Shown here: piece after piece, positions 46,494 to 54,704 of the stretch
Layout: each line of letters opens with the position of its first letter
How positions within the stretch are numbered: position 1 is the first letter of the stretch
Assembly (NCBI RefSeq): GCF_002858865.1
Contig: NZ_PJRR01000022.1
Location: 1 to 64,000 of the forward strand
Source: Caulobacter vibrioides
GTDB lineage: Bacteria; Pseudomonadota; Alphaproteobacteria; Caulobacterales; Caulobacteraceae
Direction of reading: 5' to 3'
DNA length: 64,000 nucleotides
Made by a program: the position numbers and the translations under genes
Notes under the pieces: generated by a model
What the model saw: only the letters and a program-made list of their open reading frames with translations
What the model was told of the DNA's origin: nothing
The model's database searches: none

Positions 46494-48422
46494 ATGGCCC
46501 AGGACGCAAAGACCCTTGATCTGATCGCGGTGGGCCGTTCGAGCGTCGATCTCTACGGCCAGCAGGTTGGCGGACGTCTTGAGGACATGGGGTCGTTCGC
46601 CAAGTACCTGGGCGGGAGCCCCACCAACACCGCCGCCGGCGGCGCACGGTTGGGCTTGAAGACCGGTCTTCTGACCCGGGTCGGCGCCGATCACATGGGA
46701 CGTTTCATCCGCGAGCAACTGGAACGCGAGGGCGTCGACGTTGCGGGCGTGCTCTCTGATCCCGATCGTCTGACCGCCCTGGTGATCCTGGGCATTCGCG
46801 ACCGCGTGAACTTCCCGCTGATCTTCTATCGCGAGAACTGCGCCGACATGGCGCTTGAGCCGTCGGATGTCGACGAGGCCTGGTTTGCTCAGGCAGGCGC
46901 GGTCCTGATCAACGGCACGCACCTCTCGCAGCCCAACGTCTACGAGACCAGCCTCAAGGCGGCTCGCGCCGTGAAGGCTGCGGGGGGGCGCGTCGCCTTC
47001 GACATCGACTATCGCCCCGTGCTGTGGGGCCTGACCGGCAAGGACGCCGGCGAGAACCGGTTCGTCGAGAACCAGCAGGTCACCGCAAAGCTGCAGGAAG
47101 TGGTGGCGCTGTGCGATCTGATCGTCGGCACCGAAGAAGAGATTCACATCCTGGGCGGTTCCACCGACACGATCGCCGCGCTCCGGGCGATCCGGAAGGC
47201 CTCTGACGCCCTGCTGGTCTGCAAGCGTGGCCCCGAAGGCTGTGTCGCGTTCCCGGGCGCGATTCCGGACACCCTGGACGAGGGGGTCAGCGCGCGCGGG
47301 TTCAAGGTCGAGGTGTTCAACGTGCTTGGCGCGGGCGACGCCTTCATGGCCGGTTTCCTGCGGGGCTGGCTGCGGCATGAGAGCGTCGAGACCTGTTGCG
47401 AGTGGGGCAACGCCTGTGGCGCTATCGTGGTCTCGCGCCACGGCTGTACGCCGGCCATGCCGACCTGGATCGAGCTGCAGGCCTTCCTCTCCGAGCGGGA
47501 GCGTCCCTTCCGTCTGCGCGAGGACGCCGAGCTTGAGCACATCCACTGGGCCACGACCCGCGAGCGTGTCTATGACGAGCTGACCGTCCTGGCGATCGAT
47601 CATCGCAGTCAGTTCGAGGATCTGATCGCCGAGACCGGCGGCGACGCAGAGCGCATTCCGGACTTCAAGCGCCTTGCCTTGCGCGCCGTCAAGATGGTTG
47701 CAGGGCGAGATGAAACGCGGTTTGGCATGCTGCTGGACGGCCGCTTCGGGTTCGAGGCGTTGGCCGAGGCCGCCGACCACGACTACTGGATCGCGCGCCC
47801 CATCGAGTTGCCCAAGTCGAGGCCCCTGGAGTTCGAGTGCTCCGCCGACGTGGCGACCGAGCTTTTGGAATGGCCTTTGAACCAGGTGGTCAAGTGCCTG
47901 GCCTTCTATCACCCTGACGACGAGAGCGACCTGCGCGAGCGCCAGGAGCGGCAACTGCTGCGCTTGGCCGACGCCTGCCGCAAGACCCGTCATGAACTGT
48001 TGCTTGAGCTGATCCTGCCGCGCGGCATGTCCAGCGACAGCAGGACTGTGGCGCGTGCGATCCGCCGGCTCTACGCCCTGGGCATTCGTCCAGACTGGTG
48101 GAAGCTGGAGCCGCTGACCGATCCCGACGCTTGGCGCGAGATCGAGATCGCCATAGCCGAGAATGATCCGCTTTGCCGGGGCGTGGTCCTGCTGGGGCTG
48201 TCGGCGCCCGAGGCCGAGCTGGTGGCCTCGTTCGAGGTGGTCGCGCCGTTCCCGATCGTGAAGGGCTTCGCGGTCGGCCGGACGATTTTCTACGATGTCG
48301 CCCGCGCCTGGCTGTCCAACCAGATCGACGATGACGCGGCCGTGACGGCGCTGGCCGCGAAGTTCAAGGTGCTGGTCGACGCTTGGCGTCGCCTCCGAGG
48401 CTCCGTGGAAAAGGCCGCGTAG
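46494..48422 (+). CDS. iolC: IolC: 5-dehydro-2-deoxygluconokinase fused to a DUF2090 domain
   Basis: Phosphorylates 5-dehydro-2-deoxy-D-gluconate, the fifth step of the pathway. At 642 aa it is about twice a plain IolC. The N-terminal half (about 1-325) is a PfkB kinase: DLYGQQVGGRLEDMGSFAKYLGGSPTNTAAGGARLG, and the C-terminal kinase signature NVLGAGDAFMAGFLRGWL with the catalytic Asp. The second half (about 345-635) is DUF2090, an aldolase-type barrel (VYDELTVLAIDHRSQFEDL; FGMLLDGRFG; LELILPRG) and may supply the aldolase (IolJ-like) step missing as a separate gene. First gene of iolCDEBA; the stop is 1 bp before iolD. Confidence 0.93.
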   Translation: MAQDAKTLDLIAVGRSSVDLYGQQVGGRLEDMGSFAKYLGGSPTNTAAGGARLGLKTGLLTRVGADHMGRFIREQLEREGVDVAGVLSDPDRLTALVILGIRDRVNFPLIFYRENCADMALEPSDVDEAWFAQAGAVLINGTHLSQPNVYETSLKAARAVKAAGGRVAFDIDYRPVLWGLTGKDAGENRFVENQQVTAKLQEVVALCDLIVGTEEEIHILGGSTDTIAALRAIRKASDALLVCKRGPEGCVAFPGAIPDTLDEGVSARGFKVEVFNVLGAGDAFMAGFLRGWLRHESVETCCEWGNACGAIVVSRHGCTPAMPTWIELQAFLSERERPFRLREDAELEHIHWATTRERVYDELTVLAIDHRSQFEDLIAETGGDAERIPDFKRLALRAVKMVAGRDETRFGMLLDGRFGFEALAEAADHDYWIARPIELPKSRPLEFECSADVATELLEWPLNQVVKCLAFYHPDDESDLRERQERQLLRLADACRKTRHELLLELILPRGMSSDSRTVARAIRRLYALGIRPDWWKLEPLTDPDAWREIEIAIAENDPLCRGVVLLGLSAPEAELVASFEVVAPFPIVKGFAVGRTIFYDVARAWLSNQIDDDAAVTALAAKFKVLVDAWRRLRGSVEKAA

Positions 48423-48423
48423 A

Positions 48424-50268
48424 ATGGCTCTGGTTCGTCTCACCGCCGCCCAGGCGACCGTACGCTGGCTCGCGGCGCAGCACGTCGAGACTTCGAACGG
48501 CGAGGTTCCGTACTTCGCCGGCGTCTGGGCGATCTTCGGCCACGGCAATGTCGCCGGGCTGGGCGAGGCTTTGCACGGCGTTCGCGACGTCCTGCCGACC
48601 TATCGCGCCCACAACGAGCAAGGCATGGCCCACGCCGCCATCGCCTTCGCCAAACAGTCCCGGCGCGAGCGGGCGATGGTTTGCACCACCTCGATCGGGC
48701 CGGGTGCGACCAACATGGTCACCGCCGCCGCCCTGGCCCATGTGAACCGGCTGCCCGTGCTGTTCCTGCCCGGCGACGTCTACGCCAGCCGCCGGCCCGA
48801 CCCGGTGCTGCAGCAGATCGAGGACTTCGGCGACGGCACGATCAGCGCCAATGACTGCTTCAAGCCGGTCTCACGCTATTTCGACCGGATTACGCGGCCC
48901 GAACAGATCCTGGATGCTCTGCCGCGGGCGCTGGCCGTGATGCTGGATCCGGCGACCTGCGGACCGGCTACGCTGGCCTTTTGTCAGGATGTCCAGGCCG
49001 AGGCCTTCGACTATCCGCAAGCCTTTTTCGCCAAGCGGGTTTGGCGCATTCGCGCGCCGCAGCCCGATCCTCGGGAGCTCGATGATCTGGTCGGCCTGAT
49101 CAAGGCCGCTGAGCGTCCGCTCATCGTGGCCGGGGGCGGGGTGCTGTACGCCCGCGCCGAGGCGGCCCTGGCGGATCTGGCGCACGACGCCGGATTGCCG
49201 GTCGTCGAGACCCAAGGGGGCAAGGGAAGCCTGGCCTGGGATCATCCCTTGAACCTGGGCGCCGTCGGCGTAACCGGTACGACCGCCTCGGTCGCGGCGG
49301 CTGAAGCGGCTGATCTGGTGATCGGTCTGGGCACGCGCCTGCAGGACTTCACAACGGGCTCGCGAGCTCTGTTCGGCGCCGAGGGGCGCAAGCTGGTCCA
49401 GGTCAATGTCGCGCCTCATGACGCGCACAAGCATGGAGCGACCAGCGTCGTCGGCGACGCCCTGGCGGTGCTGGAGGCCTTGGCCGAGCGGCTGGACGGC
49501 TGGCGTGCGCCGTTCGCCTGGACCGAGCTGGCCACCAGCGGCGTGCCGGCCTGGAACGCGATCTTCGACGCCAGCACCAGGGCCGACACGCGGCCTCTGC
49601 CCACCGACGCCCAGGTGTTGGGCGCGGTGTGGCGAGCCTCGTCCGACGACAGTGTGGTGGTCTGCGCCGCCGGCGGTCTGCCCGGCGAACTGCACAAGCT
49701 TTGGCGCACGCGCATGCCGGGCGGCTACCACGTCGAATACGGCTTCTCCTGCATGGGGTACGAGATCGCCGGCGCGGTCGGCGTGAAAATGGCTGAACCC
49801 GACCGCGAGGTGCATGTGATGGTCGGGGACGGCAGCTATCTGATGCTGAACTCCGAACTCGCCACCTCGGTGATGCTGGGGACCAAGCTGATCGTCACGA
49901 TCCTCGACAACCGGGGCTACGGCTGCATCAACCGCCTGCAGGCGGCGACCGGCGGCGCGGCGTTCAACAACCTGCTGGCCGACACGCTGCACGAAACCTT
50001 GCCCGACATCGACTTCGCCGCCCATGCCGCCAGCCTGGGTGCGCGCTCGGAGAAGGTGGGCGATCTGTCGAGCCTGGAAGCCGCGCTTCAGCGCGCCAAG
50101 GCCAGCGACCGGACCTATGTCGTCGTCATCGACACCGACCCCATGCCGACGACCGAGGGCGGCGCCTGGTGGGACGTGGCGGTGCCCGAGGTCTCCGTGC
50201 GGCCCAGCGTGAACGCCGCGCGCGCCGACTACGACCTGAAGATCAAGCAACAGCGTACAGGGGACTGA
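48424..50268 (+). CDS. iolD: 3D-(3,5/4)-trihydroxycyclohexane-1,2-dione acylhydrolase
   Basis: Third step: ring opening of the diketo-inositol derivative by a thiamine diphosphate enzyme. The 614-aa product has the ThDP activating Glu in AHNEQGMAHAAIAFAK, the central domain with LVIGLGTRLQDFTTGS, and the metal/ThDP motif VGDGSYLMLNSELATSV...LDNRGYGCINR. It is 1 bp behind iolC and 3 bp before iolE, in an operon with very tight spacing. Confidence 0.95.
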   Translation: MALVRLTAAQATVRWLAAQHVETSNGEVPYFAGVWAIFGHGNVAGLGEALHGVRDVLPTYRAHNEQGMAHAAIAFAKQSRRERAMVCTTSIGPGATNMVTAAALAHVNRLPVLFLPGDVYASRRPDPVLQQIEDFGDGTISANDCFKPVSRYFDRITRPEQILDALPRALAVMLDPATCGPATLAFCQDVQAEAFDYPQAFFAKRVWRIRAPQPDPRELDDLVGLIKAAERPLIVAGGGVLYARAEAALADLAHDAGLPVVETQGGKGSLAWDHPLNLGAVGVTGTTASVAAAEAADLVIGLGTRLQDFTTGSRALFGAEGRKLVQVNVAPHDAHKHGATSVVGDALAVLEALAERLDGWRAPFAWTELATSGVPAWNAIFDASTRADTRPLPTDAQVLGAVWRASSDDSVVVCAAGGLPGELHKLWRTRMPGGYHVEYGFSCMGYEIAGAVGVKMAEPDREVHVMVGDGSYLMLNSELATSVMLGTKLIVTILDNRGYGCINRLQAATGGAAFNNLLADTLHETLPDIDFAAHAASLGARSEKVGDLSSLEAALQRAKASDRTYVVVIDTDPMPTTEGGAWWDVAVPEVSVRPSVNAARADYDLKIKQQRTGD

Positions 50269-50271
50269 CCC

Positions 50272-51171
50272 ATGACCATCCGTTTCGGCGTGAGCCCCAT
50301 CGCCTGGATCAACGACGACATGCCCGAGCTGGGCGGGGACACGCCCCTGGAAAGCGTGCTGGCCGACTGCCAGGCGATCGGCTTCGAAGGCGTCGAGCTG
50401 GGCGGAGTTTTCCCGCGCGATCCGGCGGTGCTGAAGCCGCTGCTCGACCGCTACGGCCTCGACCTGGTCGGCGGCTGGTACAGCGGCAATCTTCTGCCCC
50501 ATTCGGCCGAGGACGAAATCGCCGCCCTGCAGCCGCATCTGGCCCTGCTCAAGGCGATGGGTTGTACGGTGTTCATCCATGCCGAGACCAGCAACGCGAT
50601 CCACGGCGCGCGCGACACGGCGCTATCGGCCACGCCGCGGCTGGACGCCGAGGGCTGGACGCTGTTCGGCGCGCGTCTGACCAAGGTGGCGGACTACATC
50701 GCCGCCCAGGGTCTGAAGTTCGCCTATCACCATCATCTGGGCACAGTGGTCGAGCGGCCGCAGGACCTGGAGGCGTTTCTGAGCGCAACCGGCCCGTCGG
50801 TGGGCCTGACAGTCGACACCGGCCACGCGGCGCTGGGCGGGGTCGACCCGGTTGCGCTGATCCGCGCCCATCCGGAGCGCGTCGCCCATGTCCACTGCAA
50901 GGATGTCCGCCGCGAGGTCTTCCAGTCGGTGATCGGCCAGAAGGGCGGCAGCTTCCTGGATGGCGTGCTGGCAGGCATGTTTACAGTGCCCGGCGACGGC
51001 GGCCTGGACTACGCGGCGGTGATGCAGGCCTTGGCCGAGATCAACTACTCGGGCTGGATCATCGTCGAGGCCGAACAGGATCCCGCCATCGCCAATCCGC
51101 GCCAGTACGGCGAGATGGGCTTGGCGACCCTCAAAAAGGAAGCCGCTGCAACGGGCCTGAGGGCGGCGTGA
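50272..51171 (+). CDS. iolE: Inosose dehydratase (2-keto-myo-inositol dehydratase)
   Basis: Second step: dehydration of scyllo-inosose. The 299-aa TIM-barrel of the xylose isomerase-like/AP endonuclease 2 fold begins IRFGVSPIAWINDDMPELGGDTPLESVLADC and has metal-ligand regions GFEGVELGGVFP, VGLTVDTGHAALGG, HVHCKDV and GWIIVEAEQDP. Overlaps iolB by one base (TGATG). Confidence 0.95.
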   Translation: MTIRFGVSPIAWINDDMPELGGDTPLESVLADCQAIGFEGVELGGVFPRDPAVLKPLLDRYGLDLVGGWYSGNLLPHSAEDEIAALQPHLALLKAMGCTVFIHAETSNAIHGARDTALSATPRLDAEGWTLFGARLTKVADYIAAQGLKFAYHHHLGTVVERPQDLEAFLSATGPSVGLTVDTGHAALGGVDPVALIRAHPERVAHVHCKDVRREVFQSVIGQKGGSFLDGVLAGMFTVPGDGGLDYAAVMQALAEINYSGWIIVEAEQDPAIANPRQYGEMGLATLKKEAAATGLRAA

Positions 51172-51977
51172 TGAGCAAGCTGCTGGTTCGCCCCCATGCG
51201 CCCGACGCGACGGGCTCGGTGCTCGAGGTCACGCCCGCCTCGGCCGGCTGGACCCATGTCGGCTTCCAGGTCGTCAAGCTGGCGGCCGGCGCGGTCTTCG
51301 AGGGCGGTGATCCCGATCGCGAAACCTGCGTCGTGGTGATGAGCGGAACCGCCGAAGTCTCGGCCCAGGGCGTCTCCTTCGGCGCGATCGGTGGTCGCGC
51401 CAGCGTGTTCGAGGACAAGGCGCCGGGTGCGGTCTATGTGCCGGCCGCCATCGCCTTCTCGGTGTCGGCTGTCAGTGACGTGGAGGTGGCGCTGTGCAGC
51501 GCGCCGGGCCAGCCGGGCGGCCAAGCGCGGCTGATCGCCGAGCGCGATATGCCACGCGAGACGCGGGGCAGGGGAACCAACACGCGCTTTGTCCGCAACA
51601 TCCTGCCCGAGACGGCGCCGGCCGATGGCCTGTTGGTGGTCGAGGTGATCACCCCAGGCGGCCACTGGTCCAGTTATCCGCCTCATAAGCACGACACCGC
51701 GGCGGAGGGCGAGGAAACGGCGCTGGAGGAAACCTACTATCATCGCCTGAACCCGCCCCAGGGCTTCGCCTTCCAGCGCGTCTACACCGACGACCGAAGC
51801 CTGGACGAAACGGTCTGCGTGCAAGACGGGGACGTCGTGATGGTGCCCCGCGGCTACCACCCGGTCGGCGCGCCGCATGGCTACGACCTTTACTATCTGA
51901 ACGTCATGGCCGGCCCGCACCGGAAGTGGATCTTCCGCAATGACCCCGCCCACGACTGGATCATGCGCCAGGCCTGA
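51171..51977 (+). CDS. iolB: 5-Deoxy-glucuronate isomerase
   Basis: Fourth step: 5-deoxy-D-glucuronate to 5-dehydro-2-deoxygluconate. The 268-aa bicupin shows the metal-binding signature GGHWSSYPPHKHD with the second histidine cluster in EETYYHRLNPPQGFAFQRVYT and PRGYHPVGAPHGYDLYYLNVMAGP. ATG 51171 overlaps the iolE stop; the frame is open further upstream inside iolE but without meaning. A 33-bp gap leads to iolA. Confidence 0.94.
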   Translation: MSKLLVRPHAPDATGSVLEVTPASAGWTHVGFQVVKLAAGAVFEGGDPDRETCVVVMSGTAEVSAQGVSFGAIGGRASVFEDKAPGAVYVPAAIAFSVSAVSDVEVALCSAPGQPGGQARLIAERDMPRETRGRGTNTRFVRNILPETAPADGLLVVEVITPGGHWSSYPPHKHDTAAEGEETALEETYYHRLNPPQGFAFQRVYTDDRSLDETVCVQDGDVVMVPRGYHPVGAPHGYDLYYLNVMAGPHRKWIFRNDPAHDWIMRQA

Positions 51978-52010
51978 ACGGCCGCCCCAGAACGACGAGA
52001 GGAGCGCGTG

Positions 52011-53510
52011 ATGCGCGACATTCCCCATTTCATCGGCGGCCAGAAGGTCGACGGAGCCTCGGGCCGTTTCGGCGAGGTGTTCGACCCCAACACCGGCAAG
52101 GTCCAGGCCAGGGTGGCCCTGGCCTCGGCCGGCGAACTGAACACGGCCATCGCCAACGCCAAGGTCGCTCAAGCCGCCTGGGCCGCGACCAATCCCCAGC
52201 GCCGCGCGCGGGTGATGTTCGAGTTCAAGCGCCTGCTTGAAGTCCATATGGACGAACTGGCGGCGCTGCTGTCGTCCGAGCACGGCAAGGTCATCGCCGA
52301 CAGCAAGGGCGACATCCAGCGGGGCTTGGAGGTGATCGAGTTCGCCTGCGGCGTCCCGCATCTTCTGAAGGGCGAGTACACCCAGGGCGCGGGTCCCGGC
52401 ATCGACGTCTATTCGATGCGTCAGCCATTGGGCGTCGTAGCGGGCATCACCCCGTTCAACTTCCCGGCCATGATCCCGATGTGGATGTTCGGCCCGGCTA
52501 TCGCGACAGGCAACGCCTTCATCCTGAAGCCCTCTGAGCGTGATCCCTCCGTGCCGGTGCGTCTGGCCGAGTTGATGATCGAGGCCGGCCTGCCGCCCGG
52601 CGTTCTGAACGTCGTCCACGGCGACAAGGACTGCGTTGAGGCCATTCTCGACCATCCGGACATCAAGGCCGTCAGCTTCGTGGGCAGTTCGGATATCGCC
52701 CAGTCAGTGTTCCAGCGCGCCGGCGCGGCCGGCAAGCGGGTCCAGGCGATGGGCGGGGCCAAGAACCATGGCCTGGTCATGCCCGATGCTGATCTCGATC
52801 AGGCCGTGGCCGACATTATCGGTGCGGCCTACGGCTCGGCCGGCGAGCGTTGCATGGCCCTGCCGGTCGTCGTGCCGGTCGGCGAGAAGACCGCCACCGC
52901 CCTGCGCGAGAAGCTGGTCGCGGCCATCGGCGGCCTTCGGGTCGGCGTCTCGACCGATCCGGACGCCCATTACGGACCGGTGGTCAGCGCCGCCCACAAG
53001 GCGCGCATCGAAAGTTACATCCAGATGGGCGTCGATGAAGGCGCCGAGTTGGTCGTTGATGGCCGGGGCTTTTCGCTGCAGGGCCACGAGGAAGGCTTCT
53101 TCGTCGGTCCGACCCTGTTCGATCACGTCAAGCCGACCAGTCGCTCCTATCACGACGAGATTTTCGGCCCGGTGCTGCAGATGGTCCGCGCCGAAAGTCT
53201 GGAGGAGGGGATCGCGCTGGCCTCGCGCCACCAGTACGGCAATGGCGTGGCGATCTTCACTCGTAACGGCGACGCCGCGCGCGAGTTCGCCGACCAGGTC
53301 GAGGTGGGCATGGTCGGGATCAACGTCCCGATCCCCGTGCCGGTGGCCTATCACAGCTTCGGCGGCTGGAAGCGCTCGGGCTTTGGCGACCTCAATCAAT
53401 ACGGCATGGACGGCGTGCGGTTCTACACCCGCACCAAGACCGTGACCCAGCGCTGGCCCAAGGGCGGGGCGGTGCTGGACCAGAGCTTTGTCATCCCCAC
53501 CATGCGGTGA
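52011..53510 (+). CDS. iolA: Methylmalonate-semialdehyde dehydrogenase (CoA-acylating)
   Basis: Last step: malonic semialdehyde (or methylmalonate semialdehyde) + CoA + NAD+ to acetyl- or propionyl-CoA + CO2. The 499-aa aldehyde dehydrogenase has FNFPAMIPMWMFGPAIATGNAF, the catalytic C281 in GSAGERCMALPV and the C-terminal PVPVAYHSFGGWKRSGFGD typical of the CoA-acylating IolA/MmsA class. ATG 52011 (or GTG 52008) has GAGAGGA upstream. A terminator follows at 53561, closing the iolC-iolA unit. Confidence 0.95.
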   Translation: MRDIPHFIGGQKVDGASGRFGEVFDPNTGKVQARVALASAGELNTAIANAKVAQAAWAATNPQRRARVMFEFKRLLEVHMDELAALLSSEHGKVIADSKGDIQRGLEVIEFACGVPHLLKGEYTQGAGPGIDVYSMRQPLGVVAGITPFNFPAMIPMWMFGPAIATGNAFILKPSERDPSVPVRLAELMIEAGLPPGVLNVVHGDKDCVEAILDHPDIKAVSFVGSSDIAQSVFQRAGAAGKRVQAMGGAKNHGLVMPDADLDQAVADIIGAAYGSAGERCMALPVVVPVGEKTATALREKLVAAIGGLRVGVSTDPDAHYGPVVSAAHKARIESYIQMGVDEGAELVVDGRGFSLQGHEEGFFVGPTLFDHVKPTSRSYHDEIFGPVLQMVRAESLEEGIALASRHQYGNGVAIFTRNGDAAREFADQVEVGMVGINVPIPVPVAYHSFGGWKRSGFGDLNQYGMDGVRFYTRTKTVTQRWPKGGAVLDQSFVIPTMR

Positions 53511-53560
53511 CGGTTTTCGGGGCCTCCCCGAACGATAGCGCCGCCTGCGAGCGCGACCTC

Positions 53561-53595
53561 AGGCCTCGGACGAAGCGCGTCCGGGGCCTTTTCTT
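53561..53595 (+). terminator. Intrinsic terminator of the iol operon
   Basis: A 12-bp stem AGGCCTCGGACG / CGTCCGGGGCCT (one T-G pair) with an AAGCG loop and TTTTCTTG behind it. It is 50 bp past the iolA stop codon. Confidence 0.92.
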
Positions 53596-53633
53596 GTCGA
53601 TGTTCAGCGCCTGGTTACCGGCGATGGCGCGGT

Positions 53634-53675
53634 GTCAGCGTTCGGGCGTTGCGATGCGTCAGGAGCGTGTCAGGA
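53634..53675 (+). promoter_or_regulatory. Direct repeats upstream of the PepSY gene
   Basis: GTCAGCG at 53634, then GTCAGGA at 53658 and GTCAGGA at 53669. The last two start exactly 11 bp apart, the spacing used by OmpR-type response regulators such as PmrA/QseB. They lie about 23-64 bp before the PepSY start codon, consistent with autoregulation by the response regulator encoded two genes away. Confidence 0.45.
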
Positions 53676-53697
53676 TGCCTGTGGAATCCTAAGCGCC

Positions 53698-54039
53698 ATG
53701 ACCCAGTCCCGATCTTTCCCCGTCGCCCTTGTCGCCCTCGTCGCTATCGCCGCGGCCGTCTTGGCGACAAGCGCAACCGCCGACGACCACAAGGCGCACA
53801 AGAAGAGAGACCACGATGTCGCCCGCGAGGCGTTGCTGCGCCGGGAAGTGCTGCCCCTGACCCGTATTCTCGCAATCGCGGCCGAACGAGCGCCTGGCGA
53901 AGTGATCGAGGTCGAGCTGGAGGAAGCCGGCCCCGGCCGCCTGAAGTATGATCTCAAGATCCTGGCCAAGAACGGACGTGTCCGGGAGTTGGAACTCGAC
54001 GCCAAGACCGGCGCGACCCTGAAGCTTGAGGACGATTGA
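53698..54039 (+). CDS. PepSY domain protein, exported
   Basis: A 113-aa periplasmic protein: signal MTQSRSFPVALVALVAIAAAVLATSATA, then a single PepSY domain (LRREVLPLTRILAIAAERAPGEVIEVELEEAG...LELDAKTGATLKLEDD). PepSY proteins next to PmrA/QseB-like two-component systems are common and may modulate the kinase. ATG 53698 is preferred because it starts a proper signal peptide. The stop overlaps the response regulator start (TGATG). Confidence 0.9.
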   Translation: MTQSRSFPVALVALVAIAAAVLATSATADDHKAHKKRDHDVAREALLRREVLPLTRILAIAAERAPGEVIEVELEEAGPGRLKYDLKILAKNGRVRELELDAKTGATLKLEDD

Positions 54040-54704
54040 TGCGCGCGCTCGTCGTCGAGGATGATCCGGTCGTGGGCCCAGACCTCGCCAAGGCGCTGAG
54101 CGCGTCGGGCTTCGTGGTCGATATCGCCCGCGATGGCGAGGACGCGTCCTTCAAGGGCGAGGTCGAGGATTACGCGCTTGTCGTGCTGGATCTGGGCCTG
54201 CCGCGTCTTGACGGTCTGTCGGTGCTTCGGCGCTGGCGGGCCAATGACCGCGCCTTCCCGGTGCTGATCCTGTCGGCGCGGGGCGACTGGACCGAGAAGG
54301 TCGAAGGCATCGAGGCCGGCGCCGACGACTATCTGGCCAAGCCTTTCGAGATGGGCGAACTGCTGGCGCGCGCGCGTGGCCTCGTGCGCCGTGCGGCGGG
54401 CCGCACGTCACCCGTGATCGGCGCGGGGCGACTGGCCCTGGATACGCGGCGCATGTCCGCCACCCTGGACGGCGCGCCGATCCGCTTGTCGCCGCTTGAG
54501 TTCCGGCTGCTGGACTGCCTGGCGCACAACCCCGGACGGGCTGTTTCGGCCGGTGAGCTTGCCGAACAGCTCTACGGCGTCGCCGACACCGCCGACACCA
54601 ACGCCATCGAGGCCCTGGTGGCGCGCCTTCGCCGCAAAATCGGCGCCGACGTTATCGAAACCCGCAGAGGCTTTGGCTACCTGCTGGCCGGCGGGACGGC
54701 GTGA
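54039..54704 (+). CDS. OmpR family response regulator (PmrA/QseB-like)
   Basis: A 221-aa regulator with receiver MRALVVEDDPVVGPDLAKAL, phospho-acceptor D51 in LVVLDLGLP, K in YLAKPFEMGEL, and the C-terminal winged helix IRLSPLEFRLLDCLAHNPGRAVSAGELAEQLYG with NAIEALVARLRRKIGADVIETRRGFGYLL. It overlaps both the PepSY gene (TGATG) and the kinase (GTGA), so PepSY-RR-HK are one coupled unit. Confidence 0.95.
   Translation: MRALVVEDDPVVGPDLAKALSASGFVVDIARDGEDASFKGEVEDYALVVLDLGLPRLDGLSVLRRWRANDRAFPVLILSARGDWTEKVEGIEAGADDYLAKPFEMGELLARARGLVRRAAGRTSPVIGAGRLALDTRRMSATLDGAPIRLSPLEFRLLDCLAHNPGRAVSAGELAEQLYGVADTADTNAIEALVARLRRKIGADVIETRRGFGYLLAGGTA

Noticed and set aside
50169..51170. Open frame continuing upstream of iolB through iolE
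   Set aside because: It is an off-frame reading of iolE; iolB begins at ATG 51171 with a TGATG overlap.
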